From Spirochaetota bacterium (GTDB lineage Bacteria; Spirochaetota; Spirochaetia; DTKZ01), in contig JAKQWJ010000039.1 in NCBI GenBank assembly GCA_029562045.1, positions 1 through 13,686 on the forward strand: a DNA stretch of 13,686 bases, read 5' to 3'. Shown here one piece after another: positions 5,581 to 13,054 of the stretch; position 1 is the stretch's first letter, and each line of letters opens with the position of its first letter. Made by a program: the position numbers and the translations under genes. The notes under the pieces are model-generated. The model saw only the letters and a list, made by a program, of their open reading frames with translations. It was not told where the DNA came from and ran no database searches.

Positions 5581-7719
5581 ATGATCCCTCTCCTGATCCT
5601 GGTGGGTCTTCTCCTCCCGGTCCCCTCCCGGGGAGATGATTTCGGCGCCCGTCTGACGGAGTTCCGGTCCTCCCTTCTGCAGACATCGGAAGAGGAAACC
5701 CTCTTCTATGTGGAGAAACAGGTCCGTCTCCTGGGTCTTTCCCCGGAGTCCCGGGATTTTTCCGGTCTTTCCGGCGCCCACTCCTTCTCCCGCATCGTCG
5801 AGGTCGCCGTTCCCGGGGACCATCCCTCCACCCTGATCGTCGCCGCCCCGGCAGGTCCGGACCGGGCCGGGGACCCGGGCTCTCCTGTTGTCCCGCCGGC
5901 GGCCCTGGCCCTGGCCCTCCTGGCGGACCTCCGGGAGAAACCTCCCATCGGCCTGCGTTTTCTCTTCCTCGGCGGGGAAGAGGGCCCTCCCCTGGGGAGC
6001 CGGCTCTTTTTGCAGGACTTCTTTCCCGCCCAACCCTCGGCGGTCCTGTACATCGATCTCCGGAACGGGGAGGAGATGCTCTTCCAGACCGGCGCCCGGG
6101 GAGAGGTCTCCCCGGCATGGATGGTGCAAAGGCTCCTCAGCGCGGTCTCCTCATCGGGGCTTTCCTGCCGGGTCCTGGGAGGCCGGAACCAGGCCTTCCG
6201 CTTCGGTCTTGCGGACACCCGAGGCCCCGCCGGAGAGTATCTGCGGGCCAACCTTCCCGTCATCAGCGTCGAAGGGGGCCTCCCCTGGCGCGGAGACTCC
6301 AATCCCGGGGCCTTCCGGGATTTCTTCCGGGCCTTCCTCCGGGAGAGCGCCGGGGGTTTTCCCGAAGAATGGGACCGGCACTACATTTTCTTCCCCCGCC
6401 CCGCTCCGGGTTTCTTGCTGGAAGAGCCCGCCCTGATCGGGGTTCTCCTGGTGGTTCTGGGTTCGAGTTTTCTCTACCCGCTTTTTTTCCGGAAACCCTT
6501 CCTCCGCTATCTGCGCACTTTCCGGCGAAACCTCTGGAACCTTCCCATCTTCTTTTTCCTGGTGGCCTTTTTTCTGTTCCTCGGAACCGCGGCGGTCCGG
6601 GGGATCGCCGCCCTTCGGGGGACGCCGGGGCTGCCCGACCTCTCCCCCTTTCTTTTCTTCGCCCTGAAGATTTCGATCACCGCCTGCGCCAGCGCCATTT
6701 CCTTTCACCATCTCAAGAAACTGCCCATGGCAAAAAACGGCAGCTTCTATTCGGCGGCGGCGATCTTTGTCCTTTTCATCGATGTGGTCCTCTTTTCGCT
6801 CTTCAACCTGTCCTACGGGCCCCACTTCGTCGGAGCCTACCTCGCGGCCATCCTCTTTTCCATCGTCAAAAAAAGAGCGGTCAAGTTTCTGCTGGTTTTC
6901 GCCGCGCCCCTGGGGCTGTACACGGCGATGCACGCAACCTTCAGTCTGCCCGAACCGGAGGTGGCACGGATCCTGATCGGCTCCCCCGTCAAGGGGAACC
7001 TTCTGACCGCCTTCATCCTGCTTCCCTTTTTCCTCATGCTTTTACGGATGGACCTCCTGATCCCGCACCGCAGGAAAGGAAAATCCGGGTTCATCCTGAA
7101 GATCTTCACCGGTTTTTTCGCGTCCACGGCGCTCATCCTTACCGCCCATGCCCTGCTGATGAACCCGTACCGGAAAAATCCGCAGCCCCTGGAAGTCCGG
7201 GAAGACATCGACTCCGGAAAGGCGGCGCATACCCTGAGCCTGTCCAGCCCTGCGCCCCTGGGAGACCTGGAGTTTTCCTTCGGCGGAGAGTTCCATTCCG
7301 TTTCCACCCGCCGGAGGACGGCGGTCTTCGATGTGGGGGGAACCTCCCCGGGCCTCGGGAAGTCCGTCCGGAAGCGGGGCTTCCTGGACCGGGAAACCTT
7401 CACTCTGCGCCTGGAACCTCCCCTGCCGGTGGAGGAGATGCATTTCCGGCTCCGGTCGCCTCTTTCCGTCCTGGTGTACGACTCCAATTTCCCCCACTCC
7501 CCGGACCTGTCCGGGAGGCAGGTGGAGTTTCACATCGGGAGGCGGCCGCCGGTCCCTCTGGACATCGTCCTGACCCTGCCGGCGGAACTCCCTGCGGAGG
7601 CGGAAATCAGCGTCAGGTCCTCCCGCCTGTCCCGGGAATTCTCCCTGTCCGGCCGCCCCTTCAGCATCCGCCTCTCCTCCACAGCCCGGGAATCGTTTAT
7701 ACTGAAGGCGGATGAGTAA
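5581..7719 (+). CDS. Polytopic membrane protein with degenerate M28 peptidase-like domain
   Basis: A 712-residue membrane protein. Residues 1-18 form a hydrophobic signal-like segment ending PVPSRG, although without an N-terminal positive charge. Residues about 40-260 resemble an M28 zinc aminopeptidase: LIVAAP (85-90) at the strand that normally carries HxD, LRFLFLGGEEGPPLGSRLFL (125-144) with the catalytic-type EE at 133-134, and YIDL (157-160) in place of the ligand strand ending LDM. Both zinc-binding histidines of the family appear missing: APAG stands at the first site and LPWRGDSNPGAF near the last. About eight membrane segments follow (around 280-525), then an extracytoplasmic beta-rich tail (530-712). 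The order peptidase then multi-span domain recalls the ERMP1/Fxna type. It is probably a non-catalytic binding or scaffold protein, or a distant peptidase. It overlaps dinB by 8 bp. Confidence 0.7.
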   Translation: MIPLLILVGLLLPVPSRGDDFGARLTEFRSSLLQTSEEETLFYVEKQVRLLGLSPESRDFSGLSGAHSFSRIVEVAVPGDHPSTLIVAAPAGPDRAGDPGSPVVPPAALALALLADLREKPPIGLRFLFLGGEEGPPLGSRLFLQDFFPAQPSAVLYIDLRNGEEMLFQTGARGEVSPAWMVQRLLSAVSSSGLSCRVLGGRNQAFRFGLADTRGPAGEYLRANLPVISVEGGLPWRGDSNPGAFRDFFRAFLRESAGGFPEEWDRHYIFFPRPAPGFLLEEPALIGVLLVVLGSSFLYPLFFRKPFLRYLRTFRRNLWNLPIFFFLVAFFLFLGTAAVRGIAALRGTPGLPDLSPFLFFALKISITACASAISFHHLKKLPMAKNGSFYSAAAIFVLFIDVVLFSLFNLSYGPHFVGAYLAAILFSIVKKRAVKFLLVFAAPLGLYTAMHATFSLPEPEVARILIGSPVKGNLLTAFILLPFFLMLLRMDLLIPHRRKGKSGFILKIFTGFFASTALILTAHALLMNPYRKNPQPLEVREDIDSGKAAHTLSLSSPAPLGDLEFSFGGEFHSVSTRRRTAVFDVGGTSPGLGKSVRKRGFLDRETFTLRLEPPLPVEEMHFRLRSPLSVLVYDSNFPHSPDLSGRQVEFHIGRRPPVPLDIVLTLPAELPAEAEISVRSSRLSREFSLSGRPFSIRLSSTARESFILKADE
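7698..7703 (+). promoter_or_regulatory. Possible dinB -10 element inside the upstream gene
   Basis: TATACT (5/6) ends 8 nt before the dinB ATG, the same distance as in metG, and lies in the last codons of the preceding gene. No -35 match is seen at 16-18 bp. GAAGGCGG sits just before the ATG and can act as a weak Shine-Dalgarno, so dinB may simply be coupled to the upstream gene. Confidence 0.25.
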
Positions 7720-8908
7720 CCCGCCGGTATTCTTTCATGTCGACCTGGACGCCTTTTACGCCTCGGTGGAGCAGATGGACAATCCGGAGCTTCGGGGCCG
7801 CCCCGTGGTCGTCGGAGCCAGGCCCGGCGGCCGGGGCGTGGTCTCCGCCTGCTCCTACGAAGCCCGGGTCTTCGGGATCCGCTCCGCCATGCCCATCTCC
7901 GAGGCGTGGCGGCGCTGTCCCGGGGCGGTCTTCCTCCCGGTGCGGATGGGGCGGTACACCGAGGTTTCCCGGAAGGTCATGGAGCTTCTCCGGGAGTTCT
8001 CCCCTCTGGTCCGCCCCATTTCCATCGACGAAGCCTCCCTGGACATGACCGGCACGTCCCGCCTCTTCGGCCCCCCCGTCGAGGCCGCGGCCCTCCTGAA
8101 AACCCGCATCCGGGACCGGGCGGGAGTCTCCTCCTCCGTGGGTATAGCCCCCAACCGTTTCCTGGCCAAGATGGCCTCGGATTTCCGCAAACCCGACGGT
8201 CTGCACCAGGTGGACCCCGGGTCGGAGGAGGCCTTCATCGACGCGGTGGGCCTGACGAAGCTCTGGGGCGTGGGCGCCCGCACCCTGGCCCGGCTGCGGG
8301 AACTGGGGCTGGACGGGACGGACCGGATCCGGAGGCTGGACTTGAAGAGCCTGCAGAGCCGGATGGGACAGGCGGGGGGGGCTTTTCTGTACAAGGCCGT
8401 GCGGGGCATGGACCCGGGCCTCTACCCCGAGACGGCCAGGAGCCACTCCATCAGCGCCGAAACCACCTTCGGCTCCGACACGGCGGACCCGGAGCTGATC
8501 CATCTCGCCCTCCTGGATCTGGCCCACCATGTGATGCACCGGCTCTTCGACGAAGGCGGCAGTTCCCGGACCGTGACGGTCAAGCTCCGGTATGGGGATT
8601 TCACCACCATCTCCTGCCGCTCCACCCAGGGTCGCCCGCTGTCCAGCGCCGAGGAACTGCATCGGGTGGGGACGGAGCTTCTTGCCGCGAAGTGGGACCG
8701 CTCCCAGCCTCTCAGGCTCGTGGGAATCGGTTTCGAGGATGTCCGGGGGGAGGAAGAGCCGGTGCAGCCGGAACTGTTTCCGTCCGAGTTCGACCGGAAG
8801 GGGATCGTGGAAAAGACCGTCTTTTCCTTGCGGAAGAAAAATCCCCGGGGCGCCCCCGTCAAGGCCAGTCTTCTGGGGCGCAGGCCCCGGGGCTCGGAGG
8901 AGGATTAA
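7712..8908 (+). CDS. dinB: DNA polymerase IV (Y-family, translesion)
   Basis: A 398-residue Y-family polymerase for translesion synthesis. The palm begins HVDLDAFYASVEQ (9-21), with catalytic D11 and the steric-gate tyrosine Y16 that excludes ribonucleotides. SIDEASLD (104-111) supplies D106 and E107. VSACSYEARVFGIRSAMP is the finger segment, and SSVGIAPNRFLAKMASD leads to the helix-hairpin-helix thumb (LWGVGARTLARLRELG). The little finger ends near 340. QPELF (352-356) fits the beta-clamp binding consensus, followed by the conserved tail ending KASLLG. All catalytic residues are present. The ATG overlaps the preceding gene's end (ATGAGTAA), so it is cotranscribed with a membrane gene of no evident repair role. 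No SOS operator was recognised. The stop overlaps the convergent OmpA-like gene by 4 bp. Confidence 0.95.
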   Translation: MSNPPVFFHVDLDAFYASVEQMDNPELRGRPVVVGARPGGRGVVSACSYEARVFGIRSAMPISEAWRRCPGAVFLPVRMGRYTEVSRKVMELLREFSPLVRPISIDEASLDMTGTSRLFGPPVEAAALLKTRIRDRAGVSSSVGIAPNRFLAKMASDFRKPDGLHQVDPGSEEAFIDAVGLTKLWGVGARTLARLRELGLDGTDRIRRLDLKSLQSRMGQAGGAFLYKAVRGMDPGLYPETARSHSISAETTFGSDTADPELIHLALLDLAHHVMHRLFDEGGSSRTVTVKLRYGDFTTISCRSTQGRPLSSAEELHRVGTELLAAKWDRSQPLRLVGIGFEDVRGEEEPVQPELFPSEFDRKGIVEKTVFSLRKKNPRGAPVKASLLGRRPRGSEED

Positions 8909-10104
8909 TTTTCCATGATGGTGATTTCCACCCGGCGGTTCTTTTTCATCCCGGCTTCGGTGGAATTGTCCGCCACGGGGACTCTGGCTCCCATGCCCCG
9001 ATAGATCATCCGGTCCCGGGACCGCACTCCTTCCTGCAGCATGAAGGCGCCCACGGCTTCGGCCCGTTCTTCCGACAGCCGCTGACGCCCCTCCTCCGTT
9101 CCCGCCAGGGCGGTGTGGCCGGTGACCAGGATGTCTCGCTGGGGGTATTTTTTCAGGATCTCCCCTATCCGGCGGAGTTTCTCTTTCTCCCCGGGGGTGA
9201 GTTCGGCGGAATCCGCGGGGAACTGGATGTTTTCCAGCGTCAGGGTGACCCCCAGATCGTCCCTGCCCACCCGGGTATCGGGGATCTGCAGACTCCGGAT
9301 ATCCCCTTCGATCTCCCGGACCAGGAGGTCCCTGTCCATGGGGTCGGAATCCACCACATGGGCCTGGGCTGCACCCCGGTACTCCACCTGGAAGCCTCCG
9401 GAAAAATTGAAGACGAAGGAGAACGTCTCTTCGTAGGACTGGGGCCTTCCCCGGGAACTGTCCCAGTAAAGAAGCTGCTGGGAAGATCCCGAGATCCTTT
9501 CGGGGACCATAAGGCCCTTTTCTTCCTTGAATTTAGGGTAATGAAGCGGCTGGTATCGTAACGAGACCACCTGATACTCCCGGCCGTCCTTCATTTTGGA
9601 GCCCTCGTAGCGATAGCTCACGATCAGAGGGATCCGGACCGCCTCCTGGAGTCCGAAGGAAGCCCGGAAATCGTGGACCTCTTCCCCCGGAGCCACCCAG
9701 GAATCCCCGGGCCGCAGGTCCCGTTCGGGAAAAACCGGCACATCCCGGACGATGGGCATGAAATAATGCGGTTCGATGACGAAATTGCCCTGCGAGTCCC
9801 GATGAAACTCGCTGTCATAATACTGCCCCCAGGAAAAGACCTTCCGGGGTCCCTGCGCTTCCTCGGATGTCCGGTAGGTGCAGCGAAGAAAAGCCCCTCC
9901 CCGGTCGTCGGTTTCCCGCACTTCCACGGTGATGCGGTTCAAGATATCCGCCCGATGGGAAAACCAGCCGTTGATGAACACTTCTTCCTGGACGGTGGAA
10001 AGGATCCGGTACTTTTCCCCCGCCGTGTAGAGATACCGGAACTTTTCACCGGAAACGGCGGACGCCGTCAGCAGGGCCGCCATCAACCAAAAAAATCGCT
10101 TCAT
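8905..10104 (-). CDS. Secreted OmpA-domain protein
   Basis: A 399-residue exported protein. MKRFFWLMAALLTASAVSG is a typical signal peptide with no lipobox cysteine, so it is periplasmic or outer-membrane associated rather than a lipoprotein. Residues about 20-285 form a beta-rich domain I do not recognise. Residues about 290-396 are an OmpA-type peptidoglycan-associating domain: IQFPADSAELTPGEKEKL, TGHTALAGT (328-336), LSEERAEAV (343-351), YRGMGARVPVADN and NRRVEI. The Asp of the usual GHTD motif, which contacts diaminopimelate, is Ala332, while the paired Arg (R347) is kept. Earlier in-frame start codons exist, but the ATG at 10104 is preferred because GGAGGGAAGG stands just upstream and the signal peptide starts there. 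It is divergent from the helicase-like gene and convergent with dinB. Confidence 0.87.
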   Translation of the reverse strand: MKRFFWLMAALLTASAVSGEKFRYLYTAGEKYRILSTVQEEVFINGWFSHRADILNRITVEVRETDDRGGAFLRCTYRTSEEAQGPRKVFSWGQYYDSEFHRDSQGNFVIEPHYFMPIVRDVPVFPERDLRPGDSWVAPGEEVHDFRASFGLQEAVRIPLIVSYRYEGSKMKDGREYQVVSLRYQPLHYPKFKEEKGLMVPERISGSSQQLLYWDSSRGRPQSYEETFSFVFNFSGGFQVEYRGAAQAHVVDSDPMDRDLLVREIEGDIRSLQIPDTRVGRDDLGVTLTLENIQFPADSAELTPGEKEKLRRIGEILKKYPQRDILVTGHTALAGTEEGRQRLSEERAEAVGAFMLQEGVRSRDRMIYRGMGARVPVADNSTEAGMKKNRRVEITIMEN

Positions 10105-10107
10105 GGT

Positions 10108-10117
10108 CCTTCCCTCC
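10108..10117 (-). promoter_or_regulatory. Shine-Dalgarno of the OmpA-like gene
   Basis: On the minus strand GGAGGGAAGG precedes the ATG at 10104 by 3 nt, with the GGAGG core 8 nt away. It decides the start in favour of the signal peptide and against the upstream in-frame starts. Confidence 0.75.
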
Positions 10118-10154
10118 AGAGCCATCGTGGGCGAAAGTTCGGATATCCTGTTTC

Positions 10155-10183
10155 TTGACAATCCATTCTACCCCATTTATCCT
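10155..10183 (+). promoter_or_regulatory. Promoter of the helicase-like gene
   Basis: A perfect TTGACA (10155-10160), 17-bp spacer and TATCCT (10178-10183), the same hexamers as the M28-like gene promoter. The predicted start near 10190 leaves a leader of about 10 nt to the ATG at 10200. A second candidate -10, TATTGT (10185-10190), lies 9 nt before the ATG. On the minus strand TTGTCA (10161-10156) overlaps the same -35 and could serve the divergent OmpA-like gene. Confidence 0.55.
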
Positions 10184-10199
10184 GTATTGTGGACGTTTT

Positions 10200-11720
10200 A
10201 TGGGATTGAAGCGAAACAATTCTCCCGGCGGAGAGTCTCTCCCGGCGGGTCCGCCCCGGGCGGGAACGCCCTCGGACATTCAGAACGGCGGAGATGCGAT
10301 CCGGCATGTCCTGGACAGCCCCAGAGACGCCGTTCTCATCACTTCAGCGGATTCGCGGGTTCTCCGGCAGTATCTGCCCGCCCTCTTCCACCGGAGCCGC
10401 CGGGAAAAGGGCGGAGGCGCCCTCCTCATCGTCCCATCTTCGGAGGCGGCGGCGGATATCCAGACCCAGGCCCGGGAACTTTCCGGGGGAACGGCGTCCC
10501 CCCCCCGGGTCCTCATCATCGGGGTGGAGGACAACCCCCGAAAGGAGAGCCGAAGACTATCCGACCCCCGGGACATTCTCGTGGGCACCCCGGAAAGACT
10601 CATCGACCACCTTCGGCGGGAAAATGCGGACCTCTCCGGAACCTCACAGGTCATCGTCCACTGTCCCGGCGACGGGGACATGAACGGCTTCGCCGCGGAT
10701 GTCCGTTTTATCTATTCCCGAACCGGATTCAAACCCCGGACCCTGCTGGTCGCCCCCTCCCCGGGGAAGGACCTCCAGGATCTGCGGTCTCTGCTGCGCC
10801 GCCCCCGCACCCTCCGGCTCCCGGAAAGCGGGCCCTGTGCCCGATTCCATGTCGTCCCGGAGGGAGGGAAGCCTCAGGCCCTTCTGCGGATTCTTCTGGC
10901 CGGGATGTCAAACCCGGCCGGCCGATTCCGTATCCGCTGGTCCGGGGGTCGGGAGGAGGTCCGGCGGATGCTGGGGCGGTTTTTTCCCGCGTCGGACCTG
11001 GACCGCCGGGAGGACCGGGCGGGGAAATCCCGGATTCGGCTGGACAGCGGGAAAGACTGGACCCCCGGGCGGGGAGAGAGCCTGGTCTGCAATGCCGTTC
11101 CGCCCCCGGAGGCTTTCGACCGGGCACGGAGGGACCTGCGGGATTGCGGGAACCCGGGGCATTTCATTATAATTATCGAGGAGCGGGAACGCGCCGCTTT
11201 ATTACAGTCATGGGGGAGCAGCGACGTGAAAATGGAAGAAAGGGACATACCCCGGGACGATGAAGCGATCCGGGGCCTCCTCAGGAGCATGGTGCGCAGG
11301 ATAAAGGAGGAGGAGAACCCGGAGGAACTCAATCGCTACAGGAAGCTTTTTACCGGAAACGTGTCGATATTTCTCCGTTCTTATGTGGCCGCCTACCTGG
11401 TCAAGCAGTTCTTCGAAATCTCCGAGCGGAAAGGAAAATCCGGCGAGGCCGGAACGTTTTCCCCTCCCGGCATGACCACCCTGTTCTTCGGGGCGGGAAA
11501 AAACCGCAGACTCCAGTCCCGGGACATCGCGAATCTGATAACCGAAAAAACCCCCGACCTGGACCCCTGGGAAATCGGGGAAATAAAAATCCTGGACAAC
11601 TATTCCTTCGTGGATATCGTCAACGAAAAGGCCCCCTCGGTCATCGAAGCGGCCAACGGGGCCACCCTGGGGGGCAGGAAGATCCTGGTGAACTATGCCC
11701 GCAAGAAGAAGGGCGGCTAA
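10200..11720 (+). CDS. Degenerate DEAD-box helicase fold with C-terminal DbpA-type RNA-binding domain
   Basis: A 506-residue protein laid out like a DEAD-box RNA helicase with eroded motifs. PSDIQ (24-28) matches the Q motif, but Walker A is replaced by VLITSADSRVLRQYLPAL (45-62), without TGxGKT. TPERLIDHL (130-138) keeps motif Ib. Motif II reads VHCPGDGDMNGF (153-164) instead of DEAD, motif III reads APS (185-187) instead of SAT, and motif VI reads RRDLRDCGN (310-318) instead of HRxGRTGR. Helicase domain 2 is recognisable only by position (VCNAVPPPEAFDRA for the strand before motif VI). The C-terminal part is intact: a helical linker (about 355-410), then LFFGAGKNRRLQSRDIANLI and KILVNYARKK (428-502), a DbpA/CsdA RNA-binding fold. 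It is probably an ATP-independent RNA-binding or rRNA/ribosome-associated protein. The ATG is chosen because it follows the promoter; an earlier in-frame ATG at 10155 lies inside the -35. Confidence 0.8.
   Translation: MGLKRNNSPGGESLPAGPPRAGTPSDIQNGGDAIRHVLDSPRDAVLITSADSRVLRQYLPALFHRSRREKGGGALLIVPSSEAAADIQTQARELSGGTASPPRVLIIGVEDNPRKESRRLSDPRDILVGTPERLIDHLRRENADLSGTSQVIVHCPGDGDMNGFAADVRFIYSRTGFKPRTLLVAPSPGKDLQDLRSLLRRPRTLRLPESGPCARFHVVPEGGKPQALLRILLAGMSNPAGRFRIRWSGGREEVRRMLGRFFPASDLDRREDRAGKSRIRLDSGKDWTPGRGESLVCNAVPPPEAFDRARRDLRDCGNPGHFIIIIEERERAALLQSWGSSDVKMEERDIPRDDEAIRGLLRSMVRRIKEEENPEELNRYRKLFTGNVSIFLRSYVAAYLVKQFFEISERKGKSGEAGTFSPPGMTTLFFGAGKNRRLQSRDIANLITEKTPDLDPWEIGEIKILDNYSFVDIVNEKAPSVIEAANGATLGGRKILVNYARKKKGG
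11144..11173 (+). promoter_or_regulatory. Possible internal promoter for the RNA-binding domain
   Basis: A perfect TATAAT (11168-11173) sits in an AT-rich pocket of an otherwise GC-rich gene, with TTGCGG (11144-11149, identical to the murE -35) 18 bp upstream. Downstream, GGGGGAG (11213-11219) stands 6 nt before an in-frame GTG at 11226, which would begin a 164-residue protein of the linker plus DbpA domain. The AT-rich codons also encode a plausible beta-strand (IIII), so chance is possible. Confidence 0.3.
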
Positions 11721-13045
11721 GGGATAAGCCGGGCCAGAAAGCGCAGAGCCAGAAGCAGATTAACCCCGAACCCGGAAAAAAAGAGCAGCACCGACAGGGC
11801 CTCCAGCCGCCTCGCCTGTTTCTCGCAGACCCGGGCGAGCTCCTCGGGGTGGCCGGGCGTCGCCACACACTCGACGAAAGGGTCGGAGGATTTTCCCGGC
11901 AGGCTGTCTTCCCGGTCGTCGACGATCCCGAACCAGAAAAAATCCGCCTCCTCCCCCGCCCTGGGCCTCCACCGGGAGGTGGAGCGGATGCTCCCGCCCC
12001 GGGCCAGGATCTCGGAAGCCCTCCCGTGATGCACCCGGCAGCCGTATCTTTCCCCGTCGGGAAGGACCACATCCCGGACCGGCTCCCGGGCGGCGGTTCG
12101 CGCCGCGGCCCGGGCCGCCCGTAACCAGGGCGCCCGGGCAGCGGTCCCCGCGGCGGCCCGCGGCCGTGCCTCCCCACCTGCCGCCCCGGCGGCGCGAACC
12201 GCCGCCAGGGTTCCCGTCCCGCCTCCCTCGCCGTGAAAGCGCAGGGGCAGCCGGACCAGGTCCCGCTCCGCCCGAAGCAGGCGGGCCCGGGCCCAGAGGC
12301 GCCGGTACAGCAGAAAGGCGAAGATCCCCGGAGGAAGGAAGGGCAGAACCGGAACCAGGGCCGCCCCCACCGAAAGAATGCCGGGAATCCGGGAGGGGGG
12401 ATTCTTGAGGAAAAAATAGGTGAAAATCATGCCCGTCAGGGTCCCCGCCGCCAGGGCTGCAGGGGTGAAGGGGTTCCAGTACTCGTTCCGCTGACGCCCG
12501 TTCCAGACCGCCCGCCGGAGGATGGACTCCTCGTCCCCGTCGTAGAATATCACCAGAAGCTCCGACCCCGGCCGGGACCGGAACACTCCCCGACCGTCCC
12601 GGGACTCCAGGGATCCGGCGACGAAGACACGGGTCCCCTCCGGGAGGGACCGGACCCTGTCCCAGGAGACCTCCGTGGGAGCCTCCTCCGGCGGGGACTC
12701 CATGGCGGGGGTGTCCCCCGGGCCCTCCGCGCCCGTCGGGGCGGAGGGAAGGAGAAACACCTTCTGCCCCGTCATGTCCGCCGACAGGGACAGTTCCCGG
12801 TTCCTCAGCCACAGAAGGTCGTCGTCCTGAATCGCTTCCAGCGCGCCGATGAACCGGAACCGGCGGCCCCCTTCACCGGTTTTTTCCGACCGGAGGGTTC
12901 CATAGTCTATCCGGGGACAGGTTGAAGCCTCCACCAGGGCGGACCGGAACCTCCGCCACCGGGAACGGACGACAAAGGCGCCGAGCCCGGGCAGCAGGAG
13001 GTAAAAAAAGCCGGAAAATGCGGCAAGAAGAAGGATCATGCCCAC
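11717..13045 (-). CDS. Four-helix membrane protein of unknown function
   Basis: A 442-residue protein I do not recognise. It has an N-terminal membrane segment (about 3-25), a soluble region (26-180) with two small beta-rich stretches (RFIGALEAIQDDDLLWL and TRVFVAGSLESRDGRGVF), two membrane segments (about 190-210 and 217-243), a second soluble region (245-410) and a last membrane segment (about 415-438). Residues 280-320 are an alanine/arginine-rich low-complexity stretch, encoded by a region with an 18-bp inverted repeat. The start is GTG at 13045, supported by GGGAGGAGG 9 nt upstream; the ATG two codons later is too far from it. It ends in TAG (11719-11717), overlapping the helicase-like gene by 4 bp. 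The layout of soluble modules between membrane segments recalls E3-ligase-like (GIDE) bacterial membrane proteins, but this is only a resemblance. It is divergent from the MBL hydrolase. Confidence 0.75.
   Translation of the reverse strand: MGMILLLAAFSGFFYLLLPGLGAFVVRSRWRRFRSALVEASTCPRIDYGTLRSEKTGEGGRRFRFIGALEAIQDDDLLWLRNRELSLSADMTGQKVFLLPSAPTGAEGPGDTPAMESPPEEAPTEVSWDRVRSLPEGTRVFVAGSLESRDGRGVFRSRPGSELLVIFYDGDEESILRRAVWNGRQRNEYWNPFTPAALAAGTLTGMIFTYFFLKNPPSRIPGILSVGAALVPVLPFLPPGIFAFLLYRRLWARARLLRAERDLVRLPLRFHGEGGGTGTLAAVRAAGAAGGEARPRAAAGTAARAPWLRAARAAARTAAREPVRDVVLPDGERYGCRVHHGRASEILARGGSIRSTSRWRPRAGEEADFFWFGIVDDREDSLPGKSSDPFVECVATPGHPEELARVCEKQARRLEALSVLLFFSGFGVNLLLALRFLARLIP
12089..12206. repeat. 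18-bp perfect inverted repeat inside a coding region
   Basis: GGCGGCGGTTCGCGCCGC (12089-12106) and its exact reverse complement (12189-12206) flank 82 bp. The left arm is followed by a 14-bp palindrome, GCGGCCCGGGCCGC (12105-12118). In the minus-strand protein the arms encode alanine/arginine-rich sequence near residues 280-286 and 314-319. The mRNA could fold into a strong hairpin here. Confidence 0.7.
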
Positions 13046-13054
13046 GATGAGGGG

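Noticed and set aside
10105..10161. N-terminal extension of the OmpA-like protein from 10161
   Set aside because: It would place about 19 residues before a perfect signal peptide, and the strong ribosome binding site lies directly before ATG 10104.
10155..10199. Upstream ATG at 10155 as the start of the helicase-like gene
   Set aside because: It coincides with the TTGACA of the best promoter and adds residues without similarity to helicases.
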